Source: Cornus controversa
Lineage: Eukaryota > Streptophyta > Magnoliopsida > Cornales > Cornaceae
Length of the DNA stretch: 64,000 nucleotides
Reading direction: 5' to 3'
Assembly: GCA_026545225.1 (NCBI GenBank)
Contig: CM048846.1
Span: forward strand, 40,683,501-40,747,500
Shown: positions 1 to 11,463 of the stretch, piece after piece
How positions within the stretch are numbered: the stretch's first letter is position 1
Layout: the number at the start of each line of letters is the position of its first letter
Notes under the pieces: model-generated
What the model was told of the DNA's origin: nothing
Database searches by the model: none
What the model saw: the letters and a program-made list of their open reading frames with translations, nothing else
Made by a program: the position numbers and the translations under genes

Positions 1-1300
1 AACCATCAAAGCGAGTCTTAATCTTGTATATACAGTTACATCCTATAGCAGATTTTCTAGGAGACAAAACAACTAGATCTCATGTTTGTGTTTTGGCAAG
101 TGTATCTAGCTCTTCTTTCATTACTTGCTACCACACGAAAGGTGTGAGCTCATGTAGATTTGTAAGTGCATGATAACAATGAAAATCACTAAGATGTGAA
201 GGTGGAGCTCTTATCCAACTAGAACGATAAAGATCGAAAGCAGTTGTATTGCTAAGTACTTCAGATGGGCCAAATGACTGGGACTCAGTCGCAAGAGGAT
301 TGACTGCTTCTGATGATTCTGTATGATGAGAATTAGGAAAAATATCTACAGAAGATGATAATGTAGGAATAGGAAATGTATGGCCAGGGATATTAAATTT
401 TGATATAGTATGAAACATTTTGTGTTCCCAAAAGATAACATGATGAGAAACCCTAAGTCGTTTAGAAATAGGATCATAGCACCGATACCCCTTTTGTTTA
501 AGTCTATACCTAAGAAAGTAACAAAGTTGAGAGCCCAATTGTAGTTTAGTGTGCTCATAAGGTTGGAGTAGAACAAAACAAGTACACCCAAAGACTCTAA
601 GGTGACTGTAATTAGGAGGCTTGTTGTAATTCAAAAAGTGTTTGGTTATGTAAGAGGGGTGAGGGAACTTGATTGATTGTATAAACAAAAGTGAATGCAG
701 CTTCACCCTATAAGGAGGAAGGACCAGAAGCAGAAATGACAAGTGAGCGAACTGAGTCTAGAATATGTCGAAGTGTGTGTTCAGCTCGATCATTCTGATG
801 TGATGTGCCTGGACAGGAAGTATAAAAAATAGTGCCATATTGTTTTTGAATTTTTTAGAAATTATTTTGTCGATATTCAGAAGCATTGTTAGAACGAAAT
901 TTTTTAATGTTTTTGGAAAACTGAGTTTCAATCATTGTAGCAAAATCTCAAAAAATGTTAAGCAATTCAAAACAATTTTTATTAAGAATGTCCATGTGAA
1001 TCGTGAGAAATCACCCAAAAATATGACAAAGTATCATAATCCCCCTATAGTAGGCATATGTGAGGGCCCCTAACATCAGAGTGAATAAGATTAAAAGGAG
1101 CAGAAGTAAAAGACTCATTTTTATTAAATGGTAAAGCAGATTATTTTTCTAATTGAAATGAAATATAATCAAAAGACTCAACTTTAACTTGTCCCAACAA
1201 ACCCTGAGTTAATTAAGATTTTGACATTAGATAAAGAGGCATGACCTAATCGAAAATGCCATAGTTCAAGAGAAGGGGAGGTGAGTTGTGTAGAAACAGC
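1..1300 (-). pseudogene. copia integrase C-terminus and start of reverse transcriptase, broken
   Basis: The minus strand between about 130 and 740 encodes the C-terminal integrase region with the typical RVFGC...KGYRCYDP...RVSHHVIFWEH run of plant copia polyproteins. Bases 1-126 encode the start of reverse transcriptase up to CIYKIKTRFDG. The part between about 750 and 1300 still aligns in direction but is too decayed to read with confidence. Fossil. Confidence 0.8.
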
Positions 1301-1555
1301 AGAGACAGTATAAGTAGGCAGATGAAAAGATGAAAGTTCAAACAATCGTCCTGTCTTACGACCTGTCCCAATGATCTGAACTATTTAAGGCTCCTGTACA
1401 ATATAGTCATTGGAAGAAAATGTTATGTTCAAGCCTAGATCAGTTAGTTGGCCAACAGATAAAAGATTAAGAGAAATGTTTGGTACAAGATAAACATCAG
1501 GAACAGTCAATTGTGAATGAGAAACAGTTTCGATATGACTATTAGCCATGGTGGA

Positions 1556-1690
1556 TCAATTAGCAGTATATATGATAGGTGAGTGAGAATGAGGGGTTTT
1601 ACTGGTGAGAAAAAGAGAGTCTGGTATCATGTGATTGCAATAAGCAGAATCAAAATACCAAGAGTAATGTTTACCTAGTGTGACAAAAAG
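1556..1690 (-). pseudogene. copia protease region, broken
   Basis: The minus strand encodes a WYFDSA...CNHM motif, the recognisable active-site neighbourhood of the copia aspartic protease. It follows gag in the same direction. No intact protein is present. Confidence 0.7.
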
Positions 1691-2700
1691 AGTAGAGGAA
1701 GATGCACCTTGATATCGAGACAAAACCTGGTTGAGAAGTGCCCCAAGGTCAGTTGTAGAGAATGCAGATGGAAAAGATGTCAACTTGTTAGAAGTGTCAG
1801 TGATTGGTGCTAAGACTAGTGTTGGTGATGACATAGTATCAGTACTGGCCACAGTTACAATAGACTGAGTGAGTCTAGCACGAGTGCGACACTGATCAAC
1901 ATATTGTCCCTTAATTTGGCAAAATATATAATAGAGAGAGGCATCATAATTTGATTTCCAAGCAGAATCATAATATGTTGATTTCCAAGAGTCACCTGAT
2001 TGATTTTTATGTCTGTTATAACAGGAATATGCTACAGAACGATCAGGTTGAGACTGGGAAGACACTGACTGAGGAGCTAATGATGGCGTCGATAAAATAA
2101 TCTGATTGTTATGAGAACAGAGAGTCTGTAAGAGAGTTTCCTTTCAAACAAGCTCACTGAGAGCTTGATCGAGTGAGGGAAAATGAGAGCGATGAAGAAG
2201 CTGACTGCGTACAAACTCAAATTCTCTATGAAGACCCATCAGAAACTGATGAAGTTGAAGCTGATTGTGATACTCAAAAAATTTCTTGGCCTCAAAAAGA
2301 TATTCCCATGATGGTTCTGAAAGAGCCAGTTGATCCCAAAGGACCTTCATACGAGCAAAGAATTCATTAATGCGCTGACCTAATTCTTGCTTGAGATTGT
2401 AGAGTTAGAGCATAAGTTGATGTTGGCGAGAACCATTAGATCTGGAGTATCAAAAAATAAGCATATCCCAGACTTCTTTAGTAGTGTCGTAACTCCCAAA
2501 TTCTATAACAATTGAGGGATTAGCTATGTTGCGTAACCATGAGATGATCTTATGATTGTTGCTATCCCAATCCTCATGGACTGAAAATCTAAAATCAGCA
2601 CAAAAAACTGAGTGGGAAACACCTTTTCAGTGATCTGACGTAAAACTTGAGGATCGCACACTACATTGAGGTTGAATACACTAGCCTAGAGTTTAGGACA
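1690..2700 (-). pseudogene. copia gag region (UBN2-type), broken
   Basis: Minus-strand peptides here resemble the plant copia gag (UBN2 family): a segment ending in LHREFEFVRSQLL with LDQALSEL downstream, then a degenerate zinc-knuckle region near 1900. Gag would form the virus-like particle. It lies between the leader and the protease, as expected. The frame is interrupted several times. Confidence 0.75.
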
Positions 2701-2739
2701 TGAGTGGTAGATGACGTGGTAGACTGTGCTATGTGGTAG

Positions 2740-2950
2740 CTGATGTGTTAGCAAGTCAACAGATTGGTGTTGACATGGCAATAATGCTGATGTGACGATA
2801 AGTCAACAGATTATTGCTGACCTGGTAGATGACGTATCTGATGTCATGGCAAATGCTGACATGTACAGTGATGTGACAGTAATGCTGACATGGCAACAAG
2901 TCAATAGATTAGTGCCGGCGTGACAATTGATGACGTATCATTACACTGTT
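2740..2950. repeat. Imperfect short repeats in the copia leader/gag start
   Basis: Short related units built from GCTGACATGGCAA, GATGTGACA and CAAGTCAACAGATTA recur several times within about 200 bp. They lie between the LTR and the recognisable gag and look like local slippage duplications in the retroelement leader. Confidence 0.55.
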
Positions 2951-3310
2951 GTGGCTGATGATGTGTTAGTGACTCAGTTTAAGACATGGTGGAACAGTGG
3001 TGTAGGCATGTGGAGATAGTGCGTGCAGGCATGTGTGGGCGAGTTAAAGCGCGTGGAATTTGCTAGTGGCGCGTGAGAGAGTGGAAAAATATTTTAGAAT
3101 CTATTGGTGGCGCGTGAGGGCGAGTGGAAGCTTCTTTCGCGGTGGCTCTGGCGGTATTGAGATGGCCTTTTTGAGTTCTTTCAAGAGGTGTTAAGAACTC
3201 AAACAAACACGCGTAAGACCAGATTATGAGATCAGGCAACGAAGTTGAAGGCCAAAGCAATGGTGGAATGGAAAGAACAAAAAAGATAATGAATGAGAAT
3301 TTAGAATAGT

Positions 3311-3323
3311 AGCTCTGATACCA
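3311..3323 (-). other. Primer binding site, tRNA-iMet type
   Basis: On the minus strand this reads TGGTATCAGAGCT, the standard complement of the 3' end of initiator methionine tRNA used by plant copia elements. It sits immediately inside the LTR. Confidence 0.9.
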
Positions 3324-3599
3324 TGTTAAATGTAATGATATATTGAATTGATACAAAATGAATAGTATATAAAGCCCTATATATAGGCTAGCTGCTAGGG
3401 TTAAACAAAAAGAGTAGTAGGTGAGGCTATATAAGGTAAGAGGTAGGTGAAATGTACCTAACCCTAATGTTTGTCTAGGTTAATACACATATGTAGAATA
3501 TGAGTATATACAGTACAATGGTAGGTGGGAGTAGGTAGAAGTACACTAGTAGTACAAAGTACATTCTGTACAGTTGTAAGTACAACTTATAATCTAACA
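3324..3599 (-). repeat. 5' LTR of the copia element
   Basis: A 276-bp stretch bounded by TGTTA and TAACA, lying directly against the primer binding site. The short length fits small copia LTRs. The base run TCCCT after 3599 is the expected place for one copy of the 5-bp target duplication; the other copy is outside the window. Confidence 0.85.
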
Positions 3600-3600
3600 T

Positions 3601-3757
3601 CCCTTATCAAAGAGGTGGTAACCAAAACTTTCCCTTTTCCCTTACTGATTATTCACCTTAATCCTCTATCTATTGAACTGTTTGAGATTAAAAGTTTATG
3701 AGATTCAAGAATGTGAAAACTATGGCGGAGAAAGACAATGTGGTAATATCTAATTTA
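3601..3757. repeat. Direct repeat, copy 1
   Basis: This block (GGTAACCAAAACTTTCCC... to ...GTGGTAATATC) is repeated with moderate divergence at 4391-4540, about 790 bp away in the same direction. The copia LTR ends right at the start of copy 1. Between the copies (3758-4390) is AT-rich DNA in which I see no gene. Confidence 0.65.
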
Positions 3758-4390
3758 GGGCTGATATTTTATAATATTTCACAAAATTTAGTCCACATGC
3801 TCAAAGTGGACTGATGATAAAGGGCATTTTGTCAAGCTAATTATGAAGGGATATGATTTTTTGTATTTGGAATAAATTTTTGGAAGAAAAAAAAATGAAA
3901 TGAATGGATTTGGAGAAAAAGCCTAAAGCACGAGAAGCAAATTTTGTTATCCTTCCAAAATTAGGAGAAAATGGAAGGAAATGATAGCATGTTTTAATGA
4001 AACTTTGTTAATACCAATTTTGCCCTTATTTTCATAAATGAAAATTTTTATTTTTTAAATATAAAAAGGTATAGTGGTAAATATTTTTAAATAGTTTTTC
4101 CCCTTTTTTTCCAAATATGTTAACTATCATTTTTTTATCTATTAATCAACTAAAAACGATAAAAAATAACACTATCCTTTCTTTTCTTTTCTCTCATAAC
4201 TAATGATATCTTTTCTTTTTCTTTTTCAGTTAACCTTATGTTTCACTTTGGTTAAATATGATTTAATTTTTTCTTATCACTGCCAAGGACTTAGTCTAGT
4301 AAGACTTTTTCACTTTTCAAAGTAAAAATTCAAAAGTTAAGTTTTCATAGTACTTAAGTCGATGTGTGAGTTTCAAATAAATTTGTTTTT

Positions 4391-4540
4391 TCCTTACCAA
4401 AACTGTGGCAACCAAAATTTTCCCATTCCCCTTATGGATTACTCACCTTAATCTTATTTATTGAAATGCAAGCTAGAGGTTAAAATTCTATGAGTCATGA
4501 ATGTCAAAACTTTGGCTAATAAAGTAAGGTGGTAACATAC
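4391..4540. repeat. Direct repeat, copy 2
   Basis: Second copy of the block at 3601-3757. Matching parts include CAACCAAAATTTTCCC, ACTCACCTTAATC and TATGAGTCATGAATGTCAAAAC. It may be a tandem segmental duplication or the end of an unrecognised repeat family. 4541-4796 is AT-rich without a recognisable gene. Confidence 0.6.
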
Positions 4541-4805
4541 ACATGTATGTATATAAAGGATAAAAAAATTGTGTTATACACAAACTTCTCTTTACATTTT
4601 TAAAAATTTTTTATATGATATTTCATAAAGAGATAAAAAATTATGTTAAAAGGAACTTCTCTAATTGACCAATTCTTTCAGACATATAGTACATATATAT
4701 ATACACACTTATATAACTGCATGTAGGGTTGGAATTCACTGGAAAAAGTTGAAAAGACATTGGTACAATCCTTGGTGGGTGGCATCTACTAGAGTTAGAG
4801 AGGTG

Positions 4806-5943
4806 AGCAAGGATCCTCTGCCCTATCGGGTCAATGCCCTACCCGTGCCCTACTATTTCACCAACTTTAATCTGCATTTCACTACCCATAAAACATATAT
4901 TCACCACCCTTAACTCCACATTTCACCACCCTTAAATCTTGAAATATTTCTTGTTAGTTTTTTGTCAACATTTTTAATCCATGTTTCACCACCCTTAAAA
5001 CATACATTAACCATCCTTAAATCCACATTTCACCACCCTTAAATCTTGAAAAACTTGAAATATTTTTTTGTTAATTTTTTTATCAACACTGTTAATCCAT
5101 GTTTCACCACCCTTAAAACATACATTCACCACTCTTAAATCCACATTTCACCACCCTTAAATCTTGAAAAACTTAGAATATTTCTTGTTAGTTTTTTTGT
5201 CACCACCCTTAAATTCACATTTTACCACCCTTTACTCATAAAAAATAATATTAAGTTAAGATTAAATTATTCAATAAATTTAATATGAATTTTTACAAAT
5301 TTAATAATTTTACTAAAAATTTTCAAGTTAAATTTTTTTTTCAACAAACTTAACCTTAAATTCAACATCCTTAAATATTGAAACATTTGAAAATTTTCAA
5401 TTTAATATTTTTGTCAACACTTTTAATCTATGTTTCACCACAATGAGTAAAAAAATATTAATAAAAAAAAGCCAGAAGAATTTTGGATCAAAATTTAAAG
5501 GTGTTGAAATGTGGATTTAAGGATGGTGATTGTAGGTTTAAGGGTGGTGGAACATGGATTAATAGTGTTGACAAAAAATTAAGTTGAATATTTTATGTTT
5601 TTCAAGATTTAAGGCTTGGTGAAATGTGGATTCAATGGTGATGATGGTAGGTTTAAGGGTGGAGAAACATGGATTAATAGTGTTGACAAAAAAATTTTAA
5701 AAAAAAAATTTCAAAATTTTCAAGATTTAAGGGTGGTGAAATGTGGATTTAAGGGTGGTGAAACATGGATTAACAGTGTTGACAAAAAACTAACAAGAAA
5801 TATTTCAAGATTTAAGGGTGGTGAAATGTGGATTTAAGGGTGGTGAATATATATTTTATGAGTGGTGAAATACATATTAAAGTTGGTGAAATAGTAGGGC
5901 ATGGATAGGACATTGACCCGATAAGACAGATGAACCTGGCTCG
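4806..5943. mobile_element. Foldback Mutator-like element with 9-bp target duplication
   Basis: The left arm (about 4806-5230) and right arm (about 5500-5943) are inverted copies: CCCTATCGGGTCAATG on the left answers CATTGACCCGATAAGA on the right, and the inverted match continues inward for several hundred bases. Both arms are built of repeated units such as TTTCACCACCCTTAAATC (left) and its complement (right). The direct repeat AGAGAGGTG lies at 4797-4805 and 5944-5952, a 9-bp duplication as made by Mutator-like elements. There is no transposase gene; the centre is AT-rich. A non-autonomous long-TIR MULE is the best call. Confidence 0.75.
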
Positions 5944-5952
5944 AGAGAGGTG

Positions 5953-7795
5953 GGGGAAGAGGCAATAGAAAAACAGTGACAGTGTGAAAGCTTCTACTTT
6001 AGTCAGGAAAAGCTGAAAAAGATGAGATGGTAATAATTGAAAGGACTTTAAACCTCCACTAAAAAAAAATAGTAGATGCACAGCCATATTTCATTACTTC
6101 CATTTCCATAGTATATGCATTTGTTCATGCCTTCAGTTTTCTATTTTCTATATATATATATATATATTAGTTTCTTTATTAGTATGAACAGTTGTAACTC
6201 TCTTTACTTGCCATTTGCATTATAAATATTGATTGTAGCATCTCCTTTATTTAATTTGGGAAATAAAATATAAAATAAAAGAAGAAAATATATTTAAAAA
6301 GGTAGCTGATGAGTTGAAAATCTTTAGAAAAATAATCACTAGGTGACATAACACTAAAACAAACAATTTTTTTTTCAAAGCAAAAAAGGATTAATTTCAT
6401 TTTAGGAACTCAATAAGAAATACATATCACAGCTGCAATTTTCTTTAAAACCCTAATTAGGAACAACAGTATCAAAAACAACATTTTACCTGAGTTGCAT
6501 AGCATATTGACTAATTAGAGCATGGACCACTATGGAACACAAGCTAAATATTGATATCTTTATGGGGCTGAAACAAAACTTGAATATTTTCAGTTATCAC
6601 TTCAATTAATGGAGCAATAGGAATTGGAGAAGACGGTATTTACTTAATTAGATTTTCTGTAAATTGACCTAAGTTGGTCAAGTGGTCTCATTTGCTGAAT
6701 CATGGAAGCAAACAAATACAAAAATTGTTACTTAAAATAATTCTGGATTTCTTCCAAAAGAAGTTTTTCTGGCTTCCTTTGAACGGACTTTTTAGGACTT
6801 CGACTTTTACTAGAAGTCCATTTTCCTTATTTCACCAAACACGAACATTTTTTTGGAAGAACTTTTTGGATTTGGAAGCCCGTTTCAATCTCTTAGAAAA
6901 CTCCCCCAAATGACCCCTTTATATTTTGATTTCTTATGTCAGTTTTCTAATAAGGAAGACAATATTTACACTCTACTTTTTTAGGATTGCTCTCTACTTG
7001 CCTTTATTTAAAAAATAAAATAATCAGATAGTCGCTAAACTCATTAATGCATCATCCATTATTTTATAATACCATAACTACCCTTTATACTATATAACTC
7101 TTTTTTTTTATAAATAAAAATTAATTAGATATGCTCAATAGGGGAGCATTCCGAGAAGCTACAAAAAGACCGATATATATACTATATAACTCTTTTTACT
7201 TCGTTTAATATTTTTTTTGGGTTCCGACCAAAAGGTAACAGAGATAACATTTTTTTTTGACCTGTCAAAAGAGATAATGGGTACTCTACTATTATTATTT
7301 TTTTGGCTCTATCAAAATTAAGAAATAATTTATTCAGACACATTAAAACCTCTACTAAAAAAAGTAGATGCAATAATGAGGGTGTAAATCGTCACAAACA
7401 GATTTCATTACTTCCATATTGTATGCATCTGCTCATGTGTTCAGTTTTATGTGTTTTGGAATTCAAACACGTTACTACTATGTCCAAACAAATCTTTAAG
7501 CTTGTTCAAGGTACGTCCCCAACTATAACTATGACTTCCATAGTATATATATGCATCTGCTGTGTTCAGTTTTTTTGTTTTTGTTAATTAAATAATCAGG
7601 CTAGTTAGTTAACATAAATTAACATTTTTTTTTTAATAATGGGAATGATTGGTGTGTGTTAGCACTCACTAGAACTAACAATAATACCATAAAATAAATT
7701 CTGATACAAATTAATATTTTGAGCTATTCCATATAACTTCATTTAGTTTTGTCTTTCTTACCCATCTCTTGTTTAAAATTAGACTTGGTGTGTTG
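5953..7795. other. Intergenic DNA upstream of the CNL gene
   Basis: AT-rich, with no convincing coding sequence. It holds related copies of a block with GTAGATGCA...TTTCATTACTTCCAT...TATGCATCTGCTCATG...TTCAGTTTT near 6070-6140 and 7350-7450, and a shorter one near 7540-7575, so the upstream region has been locally duplicated. An 18-bp direct repeat TACTATATAACTCTTTTT occurs near 7090 and 7180. The CNL promoter is presumably near the right end, but I cannot place a TATA box with confidence. Confidence 0.5.
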
Positions 7796-7931
7796 GTGGA
7801 ATCGAGATACCTTAATTACTGGCTCTGTCTGAACGAATCTGTAAGCTAGATTGTAAGAGGTAAATTGCCAATTATTTCATTAGCTGCTATTTGCTTTGTA
7901 TTCAGGTAAAAAGGTAACTAGTGAGCTGAAA
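7796..7931 (+). promoter_or_regulatory. Probable 5' UTR intron end and leader of the CNL gene
   Basis: A pyrimidine-poor acceptor-like TTGTATTCAG lies at about 7895-7905, followed by 26 bases and the first ATG of the CNL frame at 7932. A reading frame is open upstream of this ATG but has no ATG of its own, so 7932 (MEAINIVVGE) is taken as the start. The first exon of the transcript was not identified. Confidence 0.4.
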
Positions 7932-10622
7932 ATGGAAGCCATTAATATTGTCGTGGGAGAGATGGTAAAGGTACTTACAGAGCACTTGTTCACATCCATG
8001 GGGCGTCGAATTGGTTATGTGGTTCACTACAAGAAAAATATTGAGGAACTCAATGCTAAACTCCAAAATCTTAAAGATGCGAAGGAGAGAATCGAAGGAA
8101 AAGTTGATATAGCCAGGAACAATGGAGAAGTCATTGAGAATGATGTTTTGAATTGGCTAAAGGATGTGAGTAAAAAGGAGGAAGATCTGAATAGATTATT
8201 GGTAGAGAGAGGAAACATCAATTCATGTTTTGATGTTTGTTCAAGGTATCGACTTGGTAAGGAAGGTAAAAAGTTGTTGTCTGATGTTTTTGAGCTTATA
8301 GATCGTTACAGCAATTTTGATACTGTTGGTCACCATGCTCCTCTGGATAAAATTTGGTACACACCTACCAATAATTTTGAGGCCTTTGAATCCAGAGAAT
8401 TGGTTCGTAAACAAATAATAGAAGTGTTGAAAGATGATATGATTTACACCATCGGAATACATGGAATGCCAGGTACGGGAAAGACAAGAATGGCAGAAGA
8501 AATCGCCAAACAAACTCAAGAAGAGAAGCTTTTTGATGAGGTCGCTAAGGCAGTCTTCTCCCAAAATTCAGATTTGAAAAAAATTCAAAAAGAACTTGCA
8601 GAGTGTTTAAATCTGTCATTCAAAACAAAGACTAAAATTGGGAGAAAGGGGGAGTTATGCAACAGATTGAAAAATGAAAAAAAAATCCTTGTAATAATCG
8701 ATGACATTTGGAATGATGAAATTAAGGTGGAGGAAATAGGAATCCCATCCACTGGTAATCATATCAAGGGCTACAAAGTTTTGTTCACCTCTCGGGAAGA
8801 AGGTGTGTTCAATGGAATGGGGGTTAAAGAAAAAATTGAAATTAGGCATCTGGAGGAAGATGAAGCATGGAACTAGTTTAGAAAAACAGTTGGAGATTTT
8901 ATTGAATCTTCTCAAGAAATTCATTCTATTGCGAAACAAGTGTGTAAAGAATGTGATGGTTTACCCTTGGCAATACTTGTAGTTGGAGCAGCACTAAGCG
9001 GTCAGAAAGAAAAGTATGCATGGAAAGATGCACTTTCTCAATTGGCAAATTCTAAGGGAGGGAATATTAAGGGAGTGACCGAAAAATTGTATTCACGCAT
9101 TGAGTGGAGCTACAAGTACCAAAAGCAACAAGATGTTAGGTCATGCTTTCTACATTGTTCTCTATTTTCAGAAGATGCTGAAATTCCAATTGATGACTTG
9201 GTGATGTATGGGGTGACAACGAGGTTTCTCAAGGACAACTTGTGTACAATGGAAACAGCAAGAAATAGAACACTTGTGTTGACTGATATGCTAAAAGAAT
9301 CTCATTTGTTGTTAGAAGGTAAAAGCAAGGATTTTGTTAAAATGCATGATGTCATTCGAGATGTTGCCATCTCAATTGCATCAAAAGAGGGATTTCTAGC
9401 AAAATCGGGTGGCCAAAAGTGGCCTGAGAAAGATGATGAGTATGAATCCTGCAAGGTAATCTCAGTGAGGTCCAAAGATATTTGGGAGCTTCCTTATGAG
9501 TTAGAATGTCCAGAATTGTGCACCTTGGTATTGGAATGCAACTACAATCGTAAACCACAAGTTCCAGATAGCTTTTTTAAAGGGACGAAAAAGCTTGCAA
9601 TTTTAGATCTGCGTCACCTGCGGCTGCCATCATCACTACTAAATTTGGTTAACCTTCGAATGTTGCGTCTGTATAACTGTGAACTGAAGAACCTAGATTT
9701 GCTCAAAGTACTAAGAAATCTTGAGATACTAAGCATTGTTGATTCTAATCTCGAGGAGGTGGCTATGGAAGTAGGACAGTTGACAAGCTTACGGTGGTTG
9801 GATTTGGGCAACTATGGAATTCTTATGATCATTTCATCAGGTGTCATAAAAAGTCTATCCAACATAGAGGAATTGTACATTCCGTATAACTTTAGGGGAT
9901 GGGGGGATGAAGGGAATGCAGGGCTTGATGAGCTTAATTCATTGACTCGCTTAACCACTTTACAAATTCACATAGGAGATTATGATAACATGTTACTTCC
10001 CAACATGTTACTTCCCAATGAGCTCTGCTTTAAGTCGTTGAATAGATTTAAAATATCGATTGGGAGGACTGGTGGTTTTAAGTATGATGAAGAAAACTTA
10101 GGAGCAAAGATATTGAAACTTGATGATATTACTTTGAGGAAGGAGTTCAATATTTTGATGGAGAAAGCCGATGTACTCATTTTAAAAGGAACGGAAGGTT
10201 TAAAGAATGTGCTTCACTCTGGAGATGGAAAGGGGTTTCAGGACTTGAATTATCTTAAAATTAAGGGCTGCAATGACATGGAACATCTACTTGGCAGACC
10301 AAAAGGGAATTTACAAACTCAGGGTTCTTTCAGCAAATTAAATGTGTTAATAGTTAAAAATTGTATGCTGAAATTTCTCTTCTTCCCATCCATAGCAAGA
10401 GCTCTTCTGCAACTCCAAGAATTAGATATATCCAACTGCGGAATCATGGAAGAAATAATTCTAGATGATGAGGAAGTAATGGGTAAAGTTATCTTTCATC
10501 AATTAAGGAAAATAAGTTTGGTATGTTTACCAATCCTCAGAAGCATCTGCGTGGATAGGAAGAAAGCATCAACTACAGAGTGCAGTACTTCCACCAATGC
10601 ACAAGCTATCTTTGATGAAAAG
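7932..10622 (+). pseudogene. CNL exon 1: CC, NB-ARC and first LRRs, one stop
   Basis: An 897-codon exon in one continuous frame apart from the TAG at 8874-8876 (codon 315). The stop replaces the residue after EDEAWN, where relatives usually have leucine followed by F. If translated as it stands, the product would be a 314-residue CC-plus-partial-NB protein lacking GLPL and MHD. After the stop the frame carries on through GLPLAI, the winged-helix region, the MHD motif and about 400 residues of LRR. The donor AAG|GTATGT is at 10623. A second, truncated copy of the part from 9181 onward lies at 34707-36111. Confidence 0.85.
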
Positions 10623-11113
10623 GTATGTTCTGCCAATAAAAACATTGCTATATATTTAATTGTTGAAAACACCTTTTTCAAGAAAAATGTTCGCCATTTA
10701 GCACATGGAAGTATATTTGTTATAAAAAAAAATTAATTGGCTTATTTTAGAAACTAGTATATGCCTATACAAGTATTTCAGCTTAATTCTTTCAATAAGT
10801 GGTAACAGGACTCACCTCAATAACACTTTGAATTCGGGCTCATTAGAGTCACTTCACATTCTCTACGATTCCAGTTTCGGCAAACCAACTAGTATATGCA
10901 TAAAAAAGTTTTCAAAATGGAGTAACCGTAAGCGAGCCTTTTGTGGTTCATAGATTGATGAGTCAAAATATTCTCTCTCTTATAAACTAAATTTAACCAT
11001 AATGATACCACTAAAAATCTTCTATTACATTTTAAAGTGATATGAGTCAAAAATAGTGAAGGAGAAAGTAGTAACACTAATATATATATATATATATATA
11101 ATGAATTTTGCAG

Positions 11114-11191
11114 GTTTCATTCCCTGCGTTGGAGGAACTGAATCTAAAAGAATTGGATAGCGTTACAACGATATGGGACAGCCAAGTATTG
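11114..11191 (+). pseudogene. CNL exon 2 (26 codons, LRR)
   Basis: Acceptor TTTTGCAG ends at 11113. The 78-bp exon encodes VSFPALEELNLKELDSVTTI..., the usual start of an LRR exon in this gene family, and ends at the donor TTG|GTAAGC. The same exon, slightly shortened, is found in the second CNL copy at 36635. Confidence 0.75.
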
Positions 11192-11416
11192 GTAAGCTTA
11201 TACCATATTTTATGTGTGTGTGTGTGTGTGATCTAAACTCGTAATTGACATATATAAATATATATGCATGTTATAAATTAACTGATCGAAATGAGGTGAA
11301 CCGATTAGTTAGTTACCCAGATTTAGTGGTTGACGTACAGTTCTAAATTAACTAATCCCAATATGCAAATAAATATTTTAACACTCCATCTGTGCCATTG
11401 CTTCCAATTAGATTTC

Positions 11417-11462
<46 letters not shown>

Positions 11463-11463
<1 letters not shown>

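Larger units (their letters stand above)
1..3599 (-). mobile_element. Ty1/copia LTR retrotransposon, 5' part, decayed
   Basis: The minus strand reads, from high to low coordinates, a 5' LTR, a tRNA-iMet primer site, gag, protease, integrase and the first residues of reverse transcriptase; the element runs off the left edge of the window. Integrase before reverse transcriptase is the copia order. Seen: the integrase tail with the copia-type SHLRVFGCTCFVLLQP stretch, and the RT beginning with a MKEELDTL-type motif. The coding part is broken many times (at least five lesions), so this is an old fossil. The far LTR lies outside the window, so age cannot be taken from LTR divergence. Confidence 0.9.

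Noticed and set aside
6674-6913. 79-codon frame upstream of the CNL gene
   Set aside because: Phe/Leu/Lys-rich chance frame in AT-rich DNA with no start context or domain.
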